A DNA stretch of 61,251 nt, from the NCBI GenBank assembly GCA_015060625.1, contig SUYC01000019.1:1-61251 (forward strand). The letters are read 5' to 3'. This document shows, in pieces, positions 42,009-50,742 of the stretch. Positions within the stretch are counted from its first letter, which is position 1; each line of letters starts with the position of its first letter. A program made the position numbers and the translations under genes. The notes beneath the pieces are model-generated. The model saw only the letters and a program-made list of their open reading frames with translations, had not been told where the DNA came from and did not search any database. This DNA is from Xylanibacter ruminicola. GTDB lineage: Bacteria; Bacteroidota; Bacteroidia; Bacteroidales; Bacteroidaceae.

Positions 42009-42673
42009 TACAGTACACTAAAGAGGTTATCGAGAAGTTGCTCCAGAAGTATATGGACGGCACTTCAACACTCGACGAGGAGGCCATCCTTGCCCAGTAC
42101 TTTCAGGGCGATAACATCCCTGAGGAGTGGCTCTGCTATCAGCAGATGTTCCAGGAGATTGAGGCCATGAAGCCCCAGCCAAAGGCCCGTCGTCGTTGGG
42201 GAGTATGGAGCATCGCTGCTGCAGCTGTTGTTGCAGGCGTGCTGTATCTGGCTGTTCCACCACGCCAGACAGAGCTTGTGCCCGCTGCACCGCTCACGGC
42301 ACAGGCTGATACCACAGCCAAGCAGGCATCCCAGGCTGATGTCCAGTCGGAAGCGCGTATTGATACAGTAGCTGCTCACCCCGTCATGCCTGTAGGAACC
42401 CCACAGCAGCCTGTAAAAAAGACAAAGAAACGCAGTCTGCGTAAGTCCGAGCCTACTATCCACGATATCGATAAGGCTTATGTACTGATGGCGGAAGCCG
42501 AGCAGGCTAAGACTCGGATGGTGGAGGCCACGGCCCAAGTCGAGCAAGTCAAGGCAAAGATGGAAATCTTTAATGCCCAGATGGCAGCTTACGGCTACGT
42601 CCCAGTCATGCAAGAAGATGGTACCATAGTATATATTAACGAACAAGAAAATTTAATTGCATATGAAGAGTAG
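42005..42673 (+). CDS. putative anti-sigma-like membrane protein with periplasmic coiled coil
   Basis: The 222-residue protein has an N-terminal cytoplasmic part of about 65 residues (VIEKLLQKYMDGTSTLDEEAILAQYF), one membrane segment (WGVWSIAAAAVVAGVLYLAV), a Pro/Ala/Thr-rich linker and a helical C-terminus (VLMAEAEQAKTRMVEATAQVEQVKAKMEIF) likely to form a coiled coil. There is no FecR domain. The 4-base overlap with the sigma gene and the topology suggest an anti-sigma role. The frame is open far upstream, but the start at 42005 is set by that overlap. Confidence 0.72.
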   Translation: MIQYTKEVIEKLLQKYMDGTSTLDEEAILAQYFQGDNIPEEWLCYQQMFQEIEAMKPQPKARRRWGVWSIAAAAVVAGVLYLAVPPRQTELVPAAPLTAQADTTAKQASQADVQSEARIDTVAAHPVMPVGTPQQPVKKTKKRSLRKSEPTIHDIDKAYVLMAEAEQAKTRMVEATAQVEQVKAKMEIFNAQMAAYGYVPVMQEDGTIVYINEQENLIAYEE

Positions 42674-43616
42674 AAACTTAATCCTCGCAGCCATGTTGTT
42701 GGCCATGTCTTCAACGATGATGGCGCAGCAGAATATCAAGAAAGCATTTGATGCACTGCTGAATGAAAAGATCACAGATAACAGGGCAAGTCACGTGCTT
42801 GATCGCGACCCAGAAACTGGTCGTATGACGGCTATGGCTGATGTTTACGACTTTACCATTAGTTCCAAGTCTGCTCTCGAGCGCCTTGATGATGTGCGTA
42901 AGGCCTTTGAAAAAGATAAGAAGGATGCTTATTCTATCAACTCTGGTATTCGCGAAAAGGGTGGTGAAGATACTGAAGTAGAACCTTTTTCAAGTCTTTT
43001 TGAGTCCTTAGGTTTTCCCTCTGTAAGTCTCTCTGTTGGCGATGGCAAACACCCGTCTGTGTCTATCGGTACTATGAAGGGTTCCGACTATATCTACGCC
43101 TGCTTTGCCGATAAGGACGATCCTGATCATCGTTATCGCTATGCCTACGCTTTGGAGTGGGTCGAGAAGTCGAAGAAAACTCATGTTCGCCTGGCTGTCA
43201 CATATGCCCTGCGTCCAGAAGCACGCGATAACAGCAAAGACAAAAAGAAGAGTAAGATAAATCGCATAATTGTTAATGGCAAAGATGTCAGTGTAGATAA
43301 ACCTTCTGGGATGTTGGATAATATTTTCAGTAGCGTACTTAATTATAGTACCGATTCATTATTATTTAATCGCGAGAAAACCCCTGAGTCATGGCTCAGC
43401 GAGTTCAATAACTATAAGCGACTGTTTCTGAAGAACCCTGATGGCGCTACAGCCACACATTACGCCACCTCTATCTACAGCCTCTGCAAGAAATCGGCCA
43501 TGCTCGAGCCCGAGGAGAAGAAACTCGTCATCAACGAACTGACAAAACTCAAGGCTGCAGCAAAAGATGAACTCATTCAGAACATCTTCGAAATGAGTAT
43601 CAAGAAACTAAAATAA
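42663..43616 (+). CDS. secreted protein of unknown function in the ECF operon
   Basis: The 317-residue protein has a signal peptide (LILAAMLLAMSSTMMAQ). It then contains NIKKAFDALLNEKITDNRASHVLDRDPETGR and TISSKSALERLDDVRKAFEKDKKDAYSI, and a C-terminal helical part (EEKKLVINELTKLKAAAKDELIQNIFEMSIKKLK). The first half resembles small Bacteroidetes proteins found beside ECF sigma genes, but I cannot name the family. The start is the ATG at 42663, which overlaps the anti-sigma-like gene by 11 bases. Confidence 0.75.
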   Translation: MKSRNLILAAMLLAMSSTMMAQQNIKKAFDALLNEKITDNRASHVLDRDPETGRMTAMADVYDFTISSKSALERLDDVRKAFEKDKKDAYSINSGIREKGGEDTEVEPFSSLFESLGFPSVSLSVGDGKHPSVSIGTMKGSDYIYACFADKDDPDHRYRYAYALEWVEKSKKTHVRLAVTYALRPEARDNSKDKKKSKINRIIVNGKDVSVDKPSGMLDNIFSSVLNYSTDSLLFNREKTPESWLSEFNNYKRLFLKNPDGATATHYATSIYSLCKKSAMLEPEEKKLVINELTKLKAAAKDELIQNIFEMSIKKLK

Positions 43617-43643
43617 TAGTTCTCTCTCTCTTTAATTTTCGAT

Positions 43644-45848
43644 ATGAAGAATGTAAACGCAATTTTTACATTCCTGCTGTTTCTGTGCCCAAATGTAACT
43701 ATGGCCCAGCAGGATTCAACCTCAGTAGCCAGCGATTCCATCACATGGAACAAGGAGTTGGACGGTGTCGTAATTAAGGCCCAGCGCCAACTCATAAAGC
43801 AGGATATCGACCGCATCGCCTACGACGTGCAGGCTGATGAGGAGTCGAAGACTCAGACTGTGATGGACATGCTGCGCAGGGTGCCCATGGTGACGGTTGA
43901 TGGTGAGGATAATATTAAAGTGAAGGGTAACAGCAGTTTCAAAATCTATAAGAACGGGCGTTACGACCCCAGTATGTCGAAAAATGCAAAGGAGATACTG
44001 AAGGCGATGCCTGCCTCGATGGTGAAGCGCATAGAGGTTATCACTGATCCTGGTGCTCGCGAAGACGCAGAGGGGGTAGATGCCATCCTCAATATCGTGA
44101 TGATGGATGGCAAGAGTCTGGATGGCATCACAGGCTCAGCCACCGCTTCCTATACTACCTTACAGCATCCTAATCTGGGTGCTTATCTCACCACACAGAT
44201 GGGTAAGGCCATTGTCTCGATGGATTATGGCTATGGTGGCATGTCGAGCAAGGAAACGGAAAGCAAAAGTGAGGTGGAGCGCACCTATGTTGCTTCGGGC
44301 AATAGGATGAAGGCTGTGATTGAAGGCTCCAATCCCGGCTATGTCCATTATGCCGATATTGATGCCAGCTACGACATTGACTCGCTGAACCTACTCTCGG
44401 CCTCATTGGGTGGCTACTTCTACAATCTGAATGTGAAAGGAGGTGGACTGACGCAGATGTATGCGCCCGACAACCAGCTGCTCTATAGCTATCGCAACAA
44501 ATACTGGATGCCTGGCTATAGTCATCACTCATGGAACGGACGACTTGACTATCAGCATAAGACGCGGCGCAAGGGCGAGCTTCTCACTCTCTCTTACATG
44601 CTCGCCCTGACGCGCCAGCGCACAGAGCAGGAAAATAGCTATACCGACCTGCAGCAGGCACCATTCGACTATACGGGGAAACTGGAAAACCTGCGAGAGC
44701 GCTTTACGGAGCATACTTTCCAGGCCGACTGGTTGCGCCCGATAACTGAGGGGCACAAACTGCAGTTGGGTGCCAAATACATCTATCGTGCCAATGACAG
44801 TCGTACTTTGCAGCGTTTCTTTGCAGCTACCTCTTATCCCAACTTTGATAGTGAGTTTGAACATACCACCCAGGTGACTGCAGCCTATGCCGACTATATC
44901 CTGCGATTAGGAAAATGGTCTGCCCGTGCTGGCCTGCGCTTCGAGCATAGCTACATGAAGGGTACCTATCCTGATGGCTCGGCTGAGAGCTTTGGCAGGC
45001 ATCTGAACGACTGGGTGCCGCAGCTGAGCGTGAAGTGTCAGCTCAGTGATGCCCATTCGCTGAAGTTGGGCTATGTCACCAGCATCAACCGCCCTGGCAT
45101 CTCCTATCTCAATCCTGCTGTCATCCAGTCGCCCACGCAAGTGCAGTTTGGAAACGCAGGACTGAGTAGCAGCAGGAATCAGACCGTCCACCTGGTCTAT
45201 TCGTACATCAGTCAATGGCTGACATTGCAGTTAGCACCAGCTTTCAAGTATTACAGTGATGGCATCGGTCAATGGGTATATGCCCAAGATGATGTGCGCT
45301 ATCAGACCTACGGAAATATCGAGAAGTTGAAGCGTTGGCAGTTGGAAGGCTATGTACAGTGGAAACCTTTCAGCGGTACTGTCCTTTCAGCCAATTTCAA
45401 CCTGTGGGATGACGAGATAGAGAACCCCAGCATCGGTCTCAGGCAGAAGGGTTACTCTGGTTTCTATTATCTGAACGGCAGTCAGTTGCTGCCCTGGAAA
45501 TTGCGCTTCACAGCTTATGTCTATGGTGAGATGGGCCATTCGGTCAATAATGTGTATAGCTACTCGCGCTCTTGGAATCGTTATGGCTTTTCGCTGCAAC
45601 GCTCGTTCCTCCGCGAGGACCGACTGACTATTCGCGTCAGCGCCAACGACCTCTTCCGCAAATATCGTCATTTTGTCACTTGCATTTATCAGGGCGACAT
45701 GCAGGGGTATCAAGATACGGCCACTCGTGGTAGCATGCTCAACTTCTCTGTTTCCTATCGTTTTGGCAAGTTGAAAGCCAGCGTGAAGAAGACTGAGACC
45801 ACCATCGACAACAGCGATGTCGTAGGCGGTATCTCTAAGGGGAAATAG
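43644..45848 (+). CDS. outer-membrane beta-barrel receptor-like protein (PF14905 type)
   Basis: The 734-residue protein has a signal peptide, a TonB-plug-like domain (LDGVVIKAQRQLIKQDIDRIAYDVQADEESKTQTVMDML to EVITDPGAREDAEGVDAILNIV, about 30-150) and a large beta barrel (from about 190) with many aromatic strands. It lacks the usual N-terminal carboxypeptidase-like domain of this group and has no clear SusD partner. It lies 27 bases after the preceding gene of the ECF operon, so the sigma factor may control it. A hairpin terminator follows. Confidence 0.87.
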   Translation: MKNVNAIFTFLLFLCPNVTMAQQDSTSVASDSITWNKELDGVVIKAQRQLIKQDIDRIAYDVQADEESKTQTVMDMLRRVPMVTVDGEDNIKVKGNSSFKIYKNGRYDPSMSKNAKEILKAMPASMVKRIEVITDPGAREDAEGVDAILNIVMMDGKSLDGITGSATASYTTLQHPNLGAYLTTQMGKAIVSMDYGYGGMSSKETESKSEVERTYVASGNRMKAVIEGSNPGYVHYADIDASYDIDSLNLLSASLGGYFYNLNVKGGGLTQMYAPDNQLLYSYRNKYWMPGYSHHSWNGRLDYQHKTRRKGELLTLSYMLALTRQRTEQENSYTDLQQAPFDYTGKLENLRERFTEHTFQADWLRPITEGHKLQLGAKYIYRANDSRTLQRFFAATSYPNFDSEFEHTTQVTAAYADYILRLGKWSARAGLRFEHSYMKGTYPDGSAESFGRHLNDWVPQLSVKCQLSDAHSLKLGYVTSINRPGISYLNPAVIQSPTQVQFGNAGLSSSRNQTVHLVYSYISQWLTLQLAPAFKYYSDGIGQWVYAQDDVRYQTYGNIEKLKRWQLEGYVQWKPFSGTVLSANFNLWDDEIENPSIGLRQKGYSGFYYLNGSQLLPWKLRFTAYVYGEMGHSVNNVYSYSRSWNRYGFSLQRSFLREDRLTIRVSANDLFRKYRHFVTCIYQGDMQGYQDTATRGSMLNFSVSYRFGKLKASVKKTETTIDNSDVVGGISKGK

Positions 45849-45866
45849 CACCAACGAGCCAATGGT

Positions 45867-45904
45867 GTAAAGGAATCATACACCGGGGTGTCTAATTATT
45901 AGAC
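45867..45904. promoter_or_regulatory. 38-bp bipartite palindrome, site 3
   Basis: ATAC (45878) and GTCT (45890) lie at the same offsets (11 and 23) as in sites 1 and 2, and the right outer arm TTAGAC is intact. The left outer arm (GTAAAGG) is degenerate. The 13 bases TTAGACAATCCGC are identical to site 1. It ends 27 bp before CTTG (45931) and 51 bp before TATTTTTG (45955). Confidence 0.75.
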
Positions 45905-45912
45905 AATCCGCT

Positions 45913-45949
45913 TCCGCCAGGGTGAAAAGCCTTGGCGGATTCGTTTTTT
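45913..45949 (+). terminator. hairpin terminator of the receptor gene, inside the next promoter
   Basis: TCCGCCAGGG (45913-45922) pairs with CCTTGGCGGA (45930-45939), with one G-T pair, and is followed by TTCGTTTTTT. It overlaps the -33 element of the downstream permease promoter and lies between palindrome site 3 and the -7 box. Confidence 0.8.
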
Positions 45950-45962
45950 AGATGTATTTTTG
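45931..45962 (+). promoter_or_regulatory. promoter of the second permease operon
   Basis: CTTG at 45931-45934, a 20-bp spacer and TATTTTTG at 45955-45962. It lies downstream of the open frame's first ATG at 45952, so translation must start at 45991. Confidence 0.75.
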
Positions 45963-45990
45963 CATCAGAAATCATAAATTGAATAATGAT

Positions 45991-48342
45991 ATGAAGAGTT
46001 TTTTCCGTTTCCTGTTGCGCAACAAGCTATATACCTTAATTAATATAGCGGGTTTGGTGGTGTCGCTGATGTTCATCATCCTGATGGGCGACTATACGTG
46101 GCGCCAGTTTACGATCGACTCGTGGCACAAGCATGCCGAACGAATCGTTCTGATAGGTAGTCAGGATAATTTCTTTATGTGGCCTCAGGCAGCCACCGAT
46201 ATCAAAGCGATGTGTCCTGAGGTGGAGCAGACGTGCTGCGTGATGAGTCAGAGTGGAAAGATAAAATATGGCGAGAGAGTGGTGGAAGATGGCGACGACC
46301 AGAGTACCATCTTGCTGGCCGATTCTACTTTCTTCGGTTTCTTCGACTATGAGCTCACGCAGGGCAACAGGCGTACCGCGCTTGATAAGCCCGATAAATG
46401 TGTGATCACGGAGCGACTGGCCAAGCGCTTGTTTGGCGATAAGAACCCTATGGGTGAGTCGATTCAGATTACTGGCGAACGCCATGTGCGTATTGGGCAT
46501 GACGACCCTTACGACAGTACGCTGGTATATACCGTTAGTGCGATAGCCAAGGACTTCGACCATACCGTACTGCCCAACGAAACGCAGATTATCGTGAGCA
46601 TGCAGCGCTATCCGCAGGTGATGGGCTATCAGCTCGAGAATTACACAGCGGCCTATGGCCCCAATGGTGTTAGTAAGGTATTCTTCATGCTGCACCCAGG
46701 CACCAGTCTCGATAGTAAGAAAGCTGTCATCACCGATTATCTGAGCAAGAATTACTATGGTAAGTGGGAGGCCAACGGCCTGACCTTTACGCCGCTCAAA
46801 GACCTGATGTTTGCGCCACAGAATAGTGGAGCCGGTATGCAGAAAGGCGATAAGTCGCGACTTCGCATCCTGTTGGCTGCCGTGCTGGCCATCCTCTTCT
46901 TTGCCATCAGCAACTACATCAACCTGACGGTTGCCAACACTGGCTTCCGTGCCAAGGAGATGGCCACCCGAAAGCTGTTTGGTAGCAGTCAGAACGATAT
47001 CTCGCTGAAGCTGATAGCCGAATCAACCCTGATGGTTGCTATCTCGTTTGCCGTTGGTCTGGCGCTGGCCTTTGCCTTCCAGAATGAGGCTGTAGATTTG
47101 TTTAAGGGCAAGATCGACCTCTATGGCGATATCAGTCTGGGTACCGTCAGTGTCAGCATCGCTTTCATCCTGTTGGTGGGTATCATCTCGGGCGTCATGC
47201 CTTCGTGGCAGCTCTCGCGCTTTCAGCCAATCGACATCGTGAAGGGCAGTTTCCGTTACCGCTCCAAGATGGTGCTGGGCAAGATTTTTATCATTCTGCA
47301 GAATGTGGTGACCATGGTGATGCTTACCTCGGCCCTCGTTATCTGGTTGCAACTGAATCATCTGATTCATGCACCGCTGGGCTACAACACAGAGAACCTG
47401 TTTGTTATCAACGCTCCCGACGGGAAACACCAGACGGTGAGAAGCCTCTTGGAGAAGATGCCTTTTGTAGAGAAAATAGGTATGTTCGAGAAAACCTCGT
47501 TGGCGACAGGTAGCTGCAGTATGCAGAGTGTTACGCGTAACGATAAATTGGTGATTCTCTACTTATTAGACCTTGACAAAACGGCCTACAACCTTTATGG
47601 GTTTAAGAAAAAGAAAGACTATGGACAAACCAGCGACGGCTACTATCTGACGGAGGAGACCATGCGCCAGATGGAATATACCGACACCACCACACAAACT
47701 GTTTGGAATAAACCTATCGCTGGTGTGCTTAACGATATCCATCGTATCAATGTGTTGCAAGGTGTCGAGCCTTTTGTCATCCAATTCAAGGATTCGTTCA
47801 ATTATCCTTCGTACTTGGTGAAGACAAATGGCGACAAACAGGCCAAGGCGACTTTCACAGCCATGCTGAAGGAACAAGGTGTGCCCGAGGCCGATATGGA
47901 ATGGTATGTGCAGTCGCTGGAGGAGAGTATTGCTGACACCTTCGCTGACCAGCGCAACACGCTGAAGATTATCTCACTCTTCACCATCATCGCCATCGTC
48001 ATCTCTATATTGGGATATATCGGCATGTCGCTCTTCTTTATCCGTCAGCGACAGAAGGAAATAGCCATCCGCAAGGTGATGGGCTCGACATCGGGCGAGG
48101 TGCTGCTGCTGATGCTCCGCACGTTCTCGATTCCTATGCTGATTTCGTTTGTCATTGCTGTGCCTGTTTCTTGGTACTTCATGCGCGACTGGCTCTCAAA
48201 CTTCAGTTATCGCATCGCGCTCAGCCCCTGGATCTTCGCTGTTGCCGGGTTTACCTGCTTCATCATTTCCGTGCTCACCGTCATCATCCAGAGCTGGCGC
48301 GCTGCTTCTGAGAATCCGATTAATAACATTAAGACAGAATAA
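45991..48342 (+). CDS. FtsX/MacB-type ABC transporter permease (third of four)
   Basis: The 783-residue permease has the double-module layout of the family and is a close paralog of the permease at 36133-38487. It has an N-terminal membrane segment (LYTLINIAGLVVSLMFIILMGDY), a MacB-like periplasmic domain, FtsX segments with FRAKEMATRKLFGSSQNDISLKL, a second periplasmic domain, and IRQRQKEIAIRKVMGSTSGEVLLLMLR near the end. I chose the ATG at 45991 because the promoter's -7 box (45955-45962) lies downstream of the earlier ATG at 45952. It is the first gene of the operon ending with the ATPase. Confidence 0.92.
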   Translation: MKSFFRFLLRNKLYTLINIAGLVVSLMFIILMGDYTWRQFTIDSWHKHAERIVLIGSQDNFFMWPQAATDIKAMCPEVEQTCCVMSQSGKIKYGERVVEDGDDQSTILLADSTFFGFFDYELTQGNRRTALDKPDKCVITERLAKRLFGDKNPMGESIQITGERHVRIGHDDPYDSTLVYTVSAIAKDFDHTVLPNETQIIVSMQRYPQVMGYQLENYTAAYGPNGVSKVFFMLHPGTSLDSKKAVITDYLSKNYYGKWEANGLTFTPLKDLMFAPQNSGAGMQKGDKSRLRILLAAVLAILFFAISNYINLTVANTGFRAKEMATRKLFGSSQNDISLKLIAESTLMVAISFAVGLALAFAFQNEAVDLFKGKIDLYGDISLGTVSVSIAFILLVGIISGVMPSWQLSRFQPIDIVKGSFRYRSKMVLGKIFIILQNVVTMVMLTSALVIWLQLNHLIHAPLGYNTENLFVINAPDGKHQTVRSLLEKMPFVEKIGMFEKTSLATGSCSMQSVTRNDKLVILYLLDLDKTAYNLYGFKKKKDYGQTSDGYYLTEETMRQMEYTDTTTQTVWNKPIAGVLNDIHRINVLQGVEPFVIQFKDSFNYPSYLVKTNGDKQAKATFTAMLKEQGVPEADMEWYVQSLEESIADTFADQRNTLKIISLFTIIAIVISILGYIGMSLFFIRQRQKEIAIRKVMGSTSGEVLLLMLRTFSIPMLISFVIAVPVSWYFMRDWLSNFSYRIALSPWIFAVAGFTCFIISVLTVIIQSWRAASENPINNIKTE

Positions 48343-48352
48343 AATTGCAAAT

Positions 48353-50719
48353 ATGAACGTTTTAAAATCTCTCAATCAGCGTGGACAGCACAACTGGATC
48401 AAGATTCTCTGTCTGGCTGTTGGTCTGGCTACGGGTATCGTATTAATTGGTAAGGCTGGCTTCGAACAGTCGTGGGATCGTTTCTTCCCATCGAGCGACC
48501 GTATCTTCATCGCCTATGAAGACGTGATTCGCGATGGTGAATACCTGCACTATTCGCAGACGCCCGGTGCTGTGGCACCTGCCTTGAAGCGCTACTGTCC
48601 GCAGGTGGAGGCCGCCACACGCTACACGACTTTCTCTTTGGATATGCCGATTGTGACTGATGATGACAAGCGCGTGCGTACCAATTTTGCCCTGGTGGAT
48701 AGCTGTTTCTTCGATGTGTTTCCTTTCCGTGTGCTGGCTGGCAATGCGAAGAAAACACTCAGTCGGGTGGACTGTTGTATGATTCCCCTCTCACTGGCCG
48801 AGAAACTGACAGGAAGTGCCAATCCCTTTAGCATCGTAGGTCAGAAGGTTTACTATAACAAGCGTGGCAGTTGGGCACTCACCGTTGGCGGTGTGTATGA
48901 GGATGTGCCTCTCAACTCTCGTCTGCACGACTTGGAGGTGCTGGTATCGATGTCCAGTATCACGCATGTGATGTGGGACGGACGTGAGAACTGGCTGGGT
49001 AACGATCGCTACTTTGGCTATGTGCGTCTGGCTGAGGGCGTAAGTCCTGACGACTTGAAACCACAGATAGAGAAGATGCAGAAAGAAAATCTGCCTCAGG
49101 AAGAACTGAAGAAGGCTGGCGTGGATCTCGGCTTTTCTATTGGTTCCTTGAGCGACCATCATACGAATGATGATGCCACGCGCCGCATGACGTGGATTCT
49201 CTCCATTCTGGCAGCCGTGCTCATTGGTAGTGCTGTGATGAACTATCTGCTGTTGGTGATTGGTGGCATTAGTCGCCGCGCTCGCGAGATGGCTGTGCAC
49301 CGTTGCTATGGTGCCGAGGTGCATCATATCTATCTGAAGGTGCTGGTGGAGAGTCTTGCCCACCTGCTACTGTCGTTGGTGCTCGCAGCCCTGCTGCTGA
49401 TTGTATTTAAAGATACCATCGAAGAGCTGGTCGGTGCACCGCTCACGGTATTATTGCAGTTGGGTAGTAATGTGCTCCTTATCTCACTCACTTGTCTGGT
49501 GGTACTGGTGGTTACGGGTTTGGTGCCTGGATGGATCTACACCCATATCCCTGTGACGGCTGCCTTCAAGAACTACAGCCACACGCATCGCCTGTGGAAA
49601 CTCCTGCTGTTGGGCTTGCAGTTTGCTTCGGCCACCTTCCTCATCGTGTTGCTGATGGTGGTAGGCCGACAGTACCAGTTGATGGTGAACGATAATACTG
49701 GCTACGATTATACCAATCTGGGCATGGTAGATATAGCTGGTGTCTCGAAAGAGCAGCGCCAGCTGGCTTATGATGAGTTGAGCAAGCTGTCATCGGTTGA
49801 GGGTATCACGATGTCATGTGCTGATTTGACCAAATATCAGAGTGGTGACAATATCTTCCTGCCTGGCGATGACCGTGAGTATATGAATATCTCTGACTGG
49901 TTCTACGTGGGCGATAACTTCTTCGATGTGATGCGCATTCCAGTGATTGCCGGTCGTACCTTTACCGAGCAGACCGACACGCTGCGCGAGGTGATGGTGA
50001 GTCGCCAGTTCGAAGTGAAGATGAAGCAGTTGGCAGGCTGGGATCAGGCTTTGGGTAAACAGATTATCTGTACCTCGTTCGATGGTCCTCACACCATCGT
50101 GGGTGTGTTTGAGGATGTCCGTGTGGGCAGCATTTCCGATCAAGATACGCGCCCCTGTGTGTGCTTCTATAGCCGCCGTCCTGAGCAGATGCACCATTTC
50201 AATATCCGCTTCCGTTCGATGGATGGACTGGAGGCTGCCAACAAGAAGCTCAGGGAGATAGTGACTGATAATCCCGACATTGAAATCGTTCCCTATAACC
50301 AGATGATTACCGACCTCTATACCGATGCCCATCGTTTCCGCAGTACGGTGATGATTGGTGGCTTGGTAGCACTCATTATTGCCCTGATAGGACTGATTGG
50401 CTATCTGGCAGGTGAGATGGCTCGCCGACAGAAGGAGATAGCCATCCGCAAGGTGAACGGCGCCCATATCATCGATGTGCTGCAGCTGTTTATCACCGAC
50501 ATTCTGCGCCTGGCGCTGCCAGCCGTGGTTCTCGGTGCCGTCGGTGGCTGGTATGTATCGCGCCTGTGGCTGGAGCAATTCAGCGAAAAGGCTGCCTTGT
50601 CGCCAGTGCTCTTCGGTCTTTGTGCCCTGGCAGTAGTGCTGGTTATCCTCTCGGTGGTTTGCATTGGCTGCTATCGTGTGGCCAGTAGCAATCCTGTCGA
50701 TTATCTCAAAAACGAATAG
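48353..50719 (+). CDS. FtsX/MacB-type ABC transporter permease (fourth of four)
   Basis: The 788-residue permease starts MNVLKSLNQRGQHNWIKIL with a membrane segment (LCLAVGLATGIVLIGKAGF). It has the same two periplasmic and two FtsX modules as the others but is more distant from them. Near its end are MARRQKEIAIRKVNGAHIIDVLQL and RVASSNPVDYLKNE. The frame is open upstream to 48149, inside the previous gene; the start at 48353, ten bases after that gene's stop, fits the family. The ATPase gene follows after 23 bases. Confidence 0.9.
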   Translation: MNVLKSLNQRGQHNWIKILCLAVGLATGIVLIGKAGFEQSWDRFFPSSDRIFIAYEDVIRDGEYLHYSQTPGAVAPALKRYCPQVEAATRYTTFSLDMPIVTDDDKRVRTNFALVDSCFFDVFPFRVLAGNAKKTLSRVDCCMIPLSLAEKLTGSANPFSIVGQKVYYNKRGSWALTVGGVYEDVPLNSRLHDLEVLVSMSSITHVMWDGRENWLGNDRYFGYVRLAEGVSPDDLKPQIEKMQKENLPQEELKKAGVDLGFSIGSLSDHHTNDDATRRMTWILSILAAVLIGSAVMNYLLLVIGGISRRAREMAVHRCYGAEVHHIYLKVLVESLAHLLLSLVLAALLLIVFKDTIEELVGAPLTVLLQLGSNVLLISLTCLVVLVVTGLVPGWIYTHIPVTAAFKNYSHTHRLWKLLLLGLQFASATFLIVLLMVVGRQYQLMVNDNTGYDYTNLGMVDIAGVSKEQRQLAYDELSKLSSVEGITMSCADLTKYQSGDNIFLPGDDREYMNISDWFYVGDNFFDVMRIPVIAGRTFTEQTDTLREVMVSRQFEVKMKQLAGWDQALGKQIICTSFDGPHTIVGVFEDVRVGSISDQDTRPCVCFYSRRPEQMHHFNIRFRSMDGLEAANKKLREIVTDNPDIEIVPYNQMITDLYTDAHRFRSTVMIGGLVALIIALIGLIGYLAGEMARRQKEIAIRKVNGAHIIDVLQLFITDILRLALPAVVLGAVGGWYVSRLWLEQFSEKAALSPVLFGLCALAVVLVILSVVCIGCYRVASSNPVDYLKNE

Positions 50720-50742
50720 TAAATTTAAAACAGTATAGTATT

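Noticed and set aside
48149..48352. An upstream extension of the fourth permease
   Set aside because: It lies within the third permease gene in another frame, reads as Ser/Pro-rich non-membrane sequence, and the ATG at 48353 gives the usual family start.
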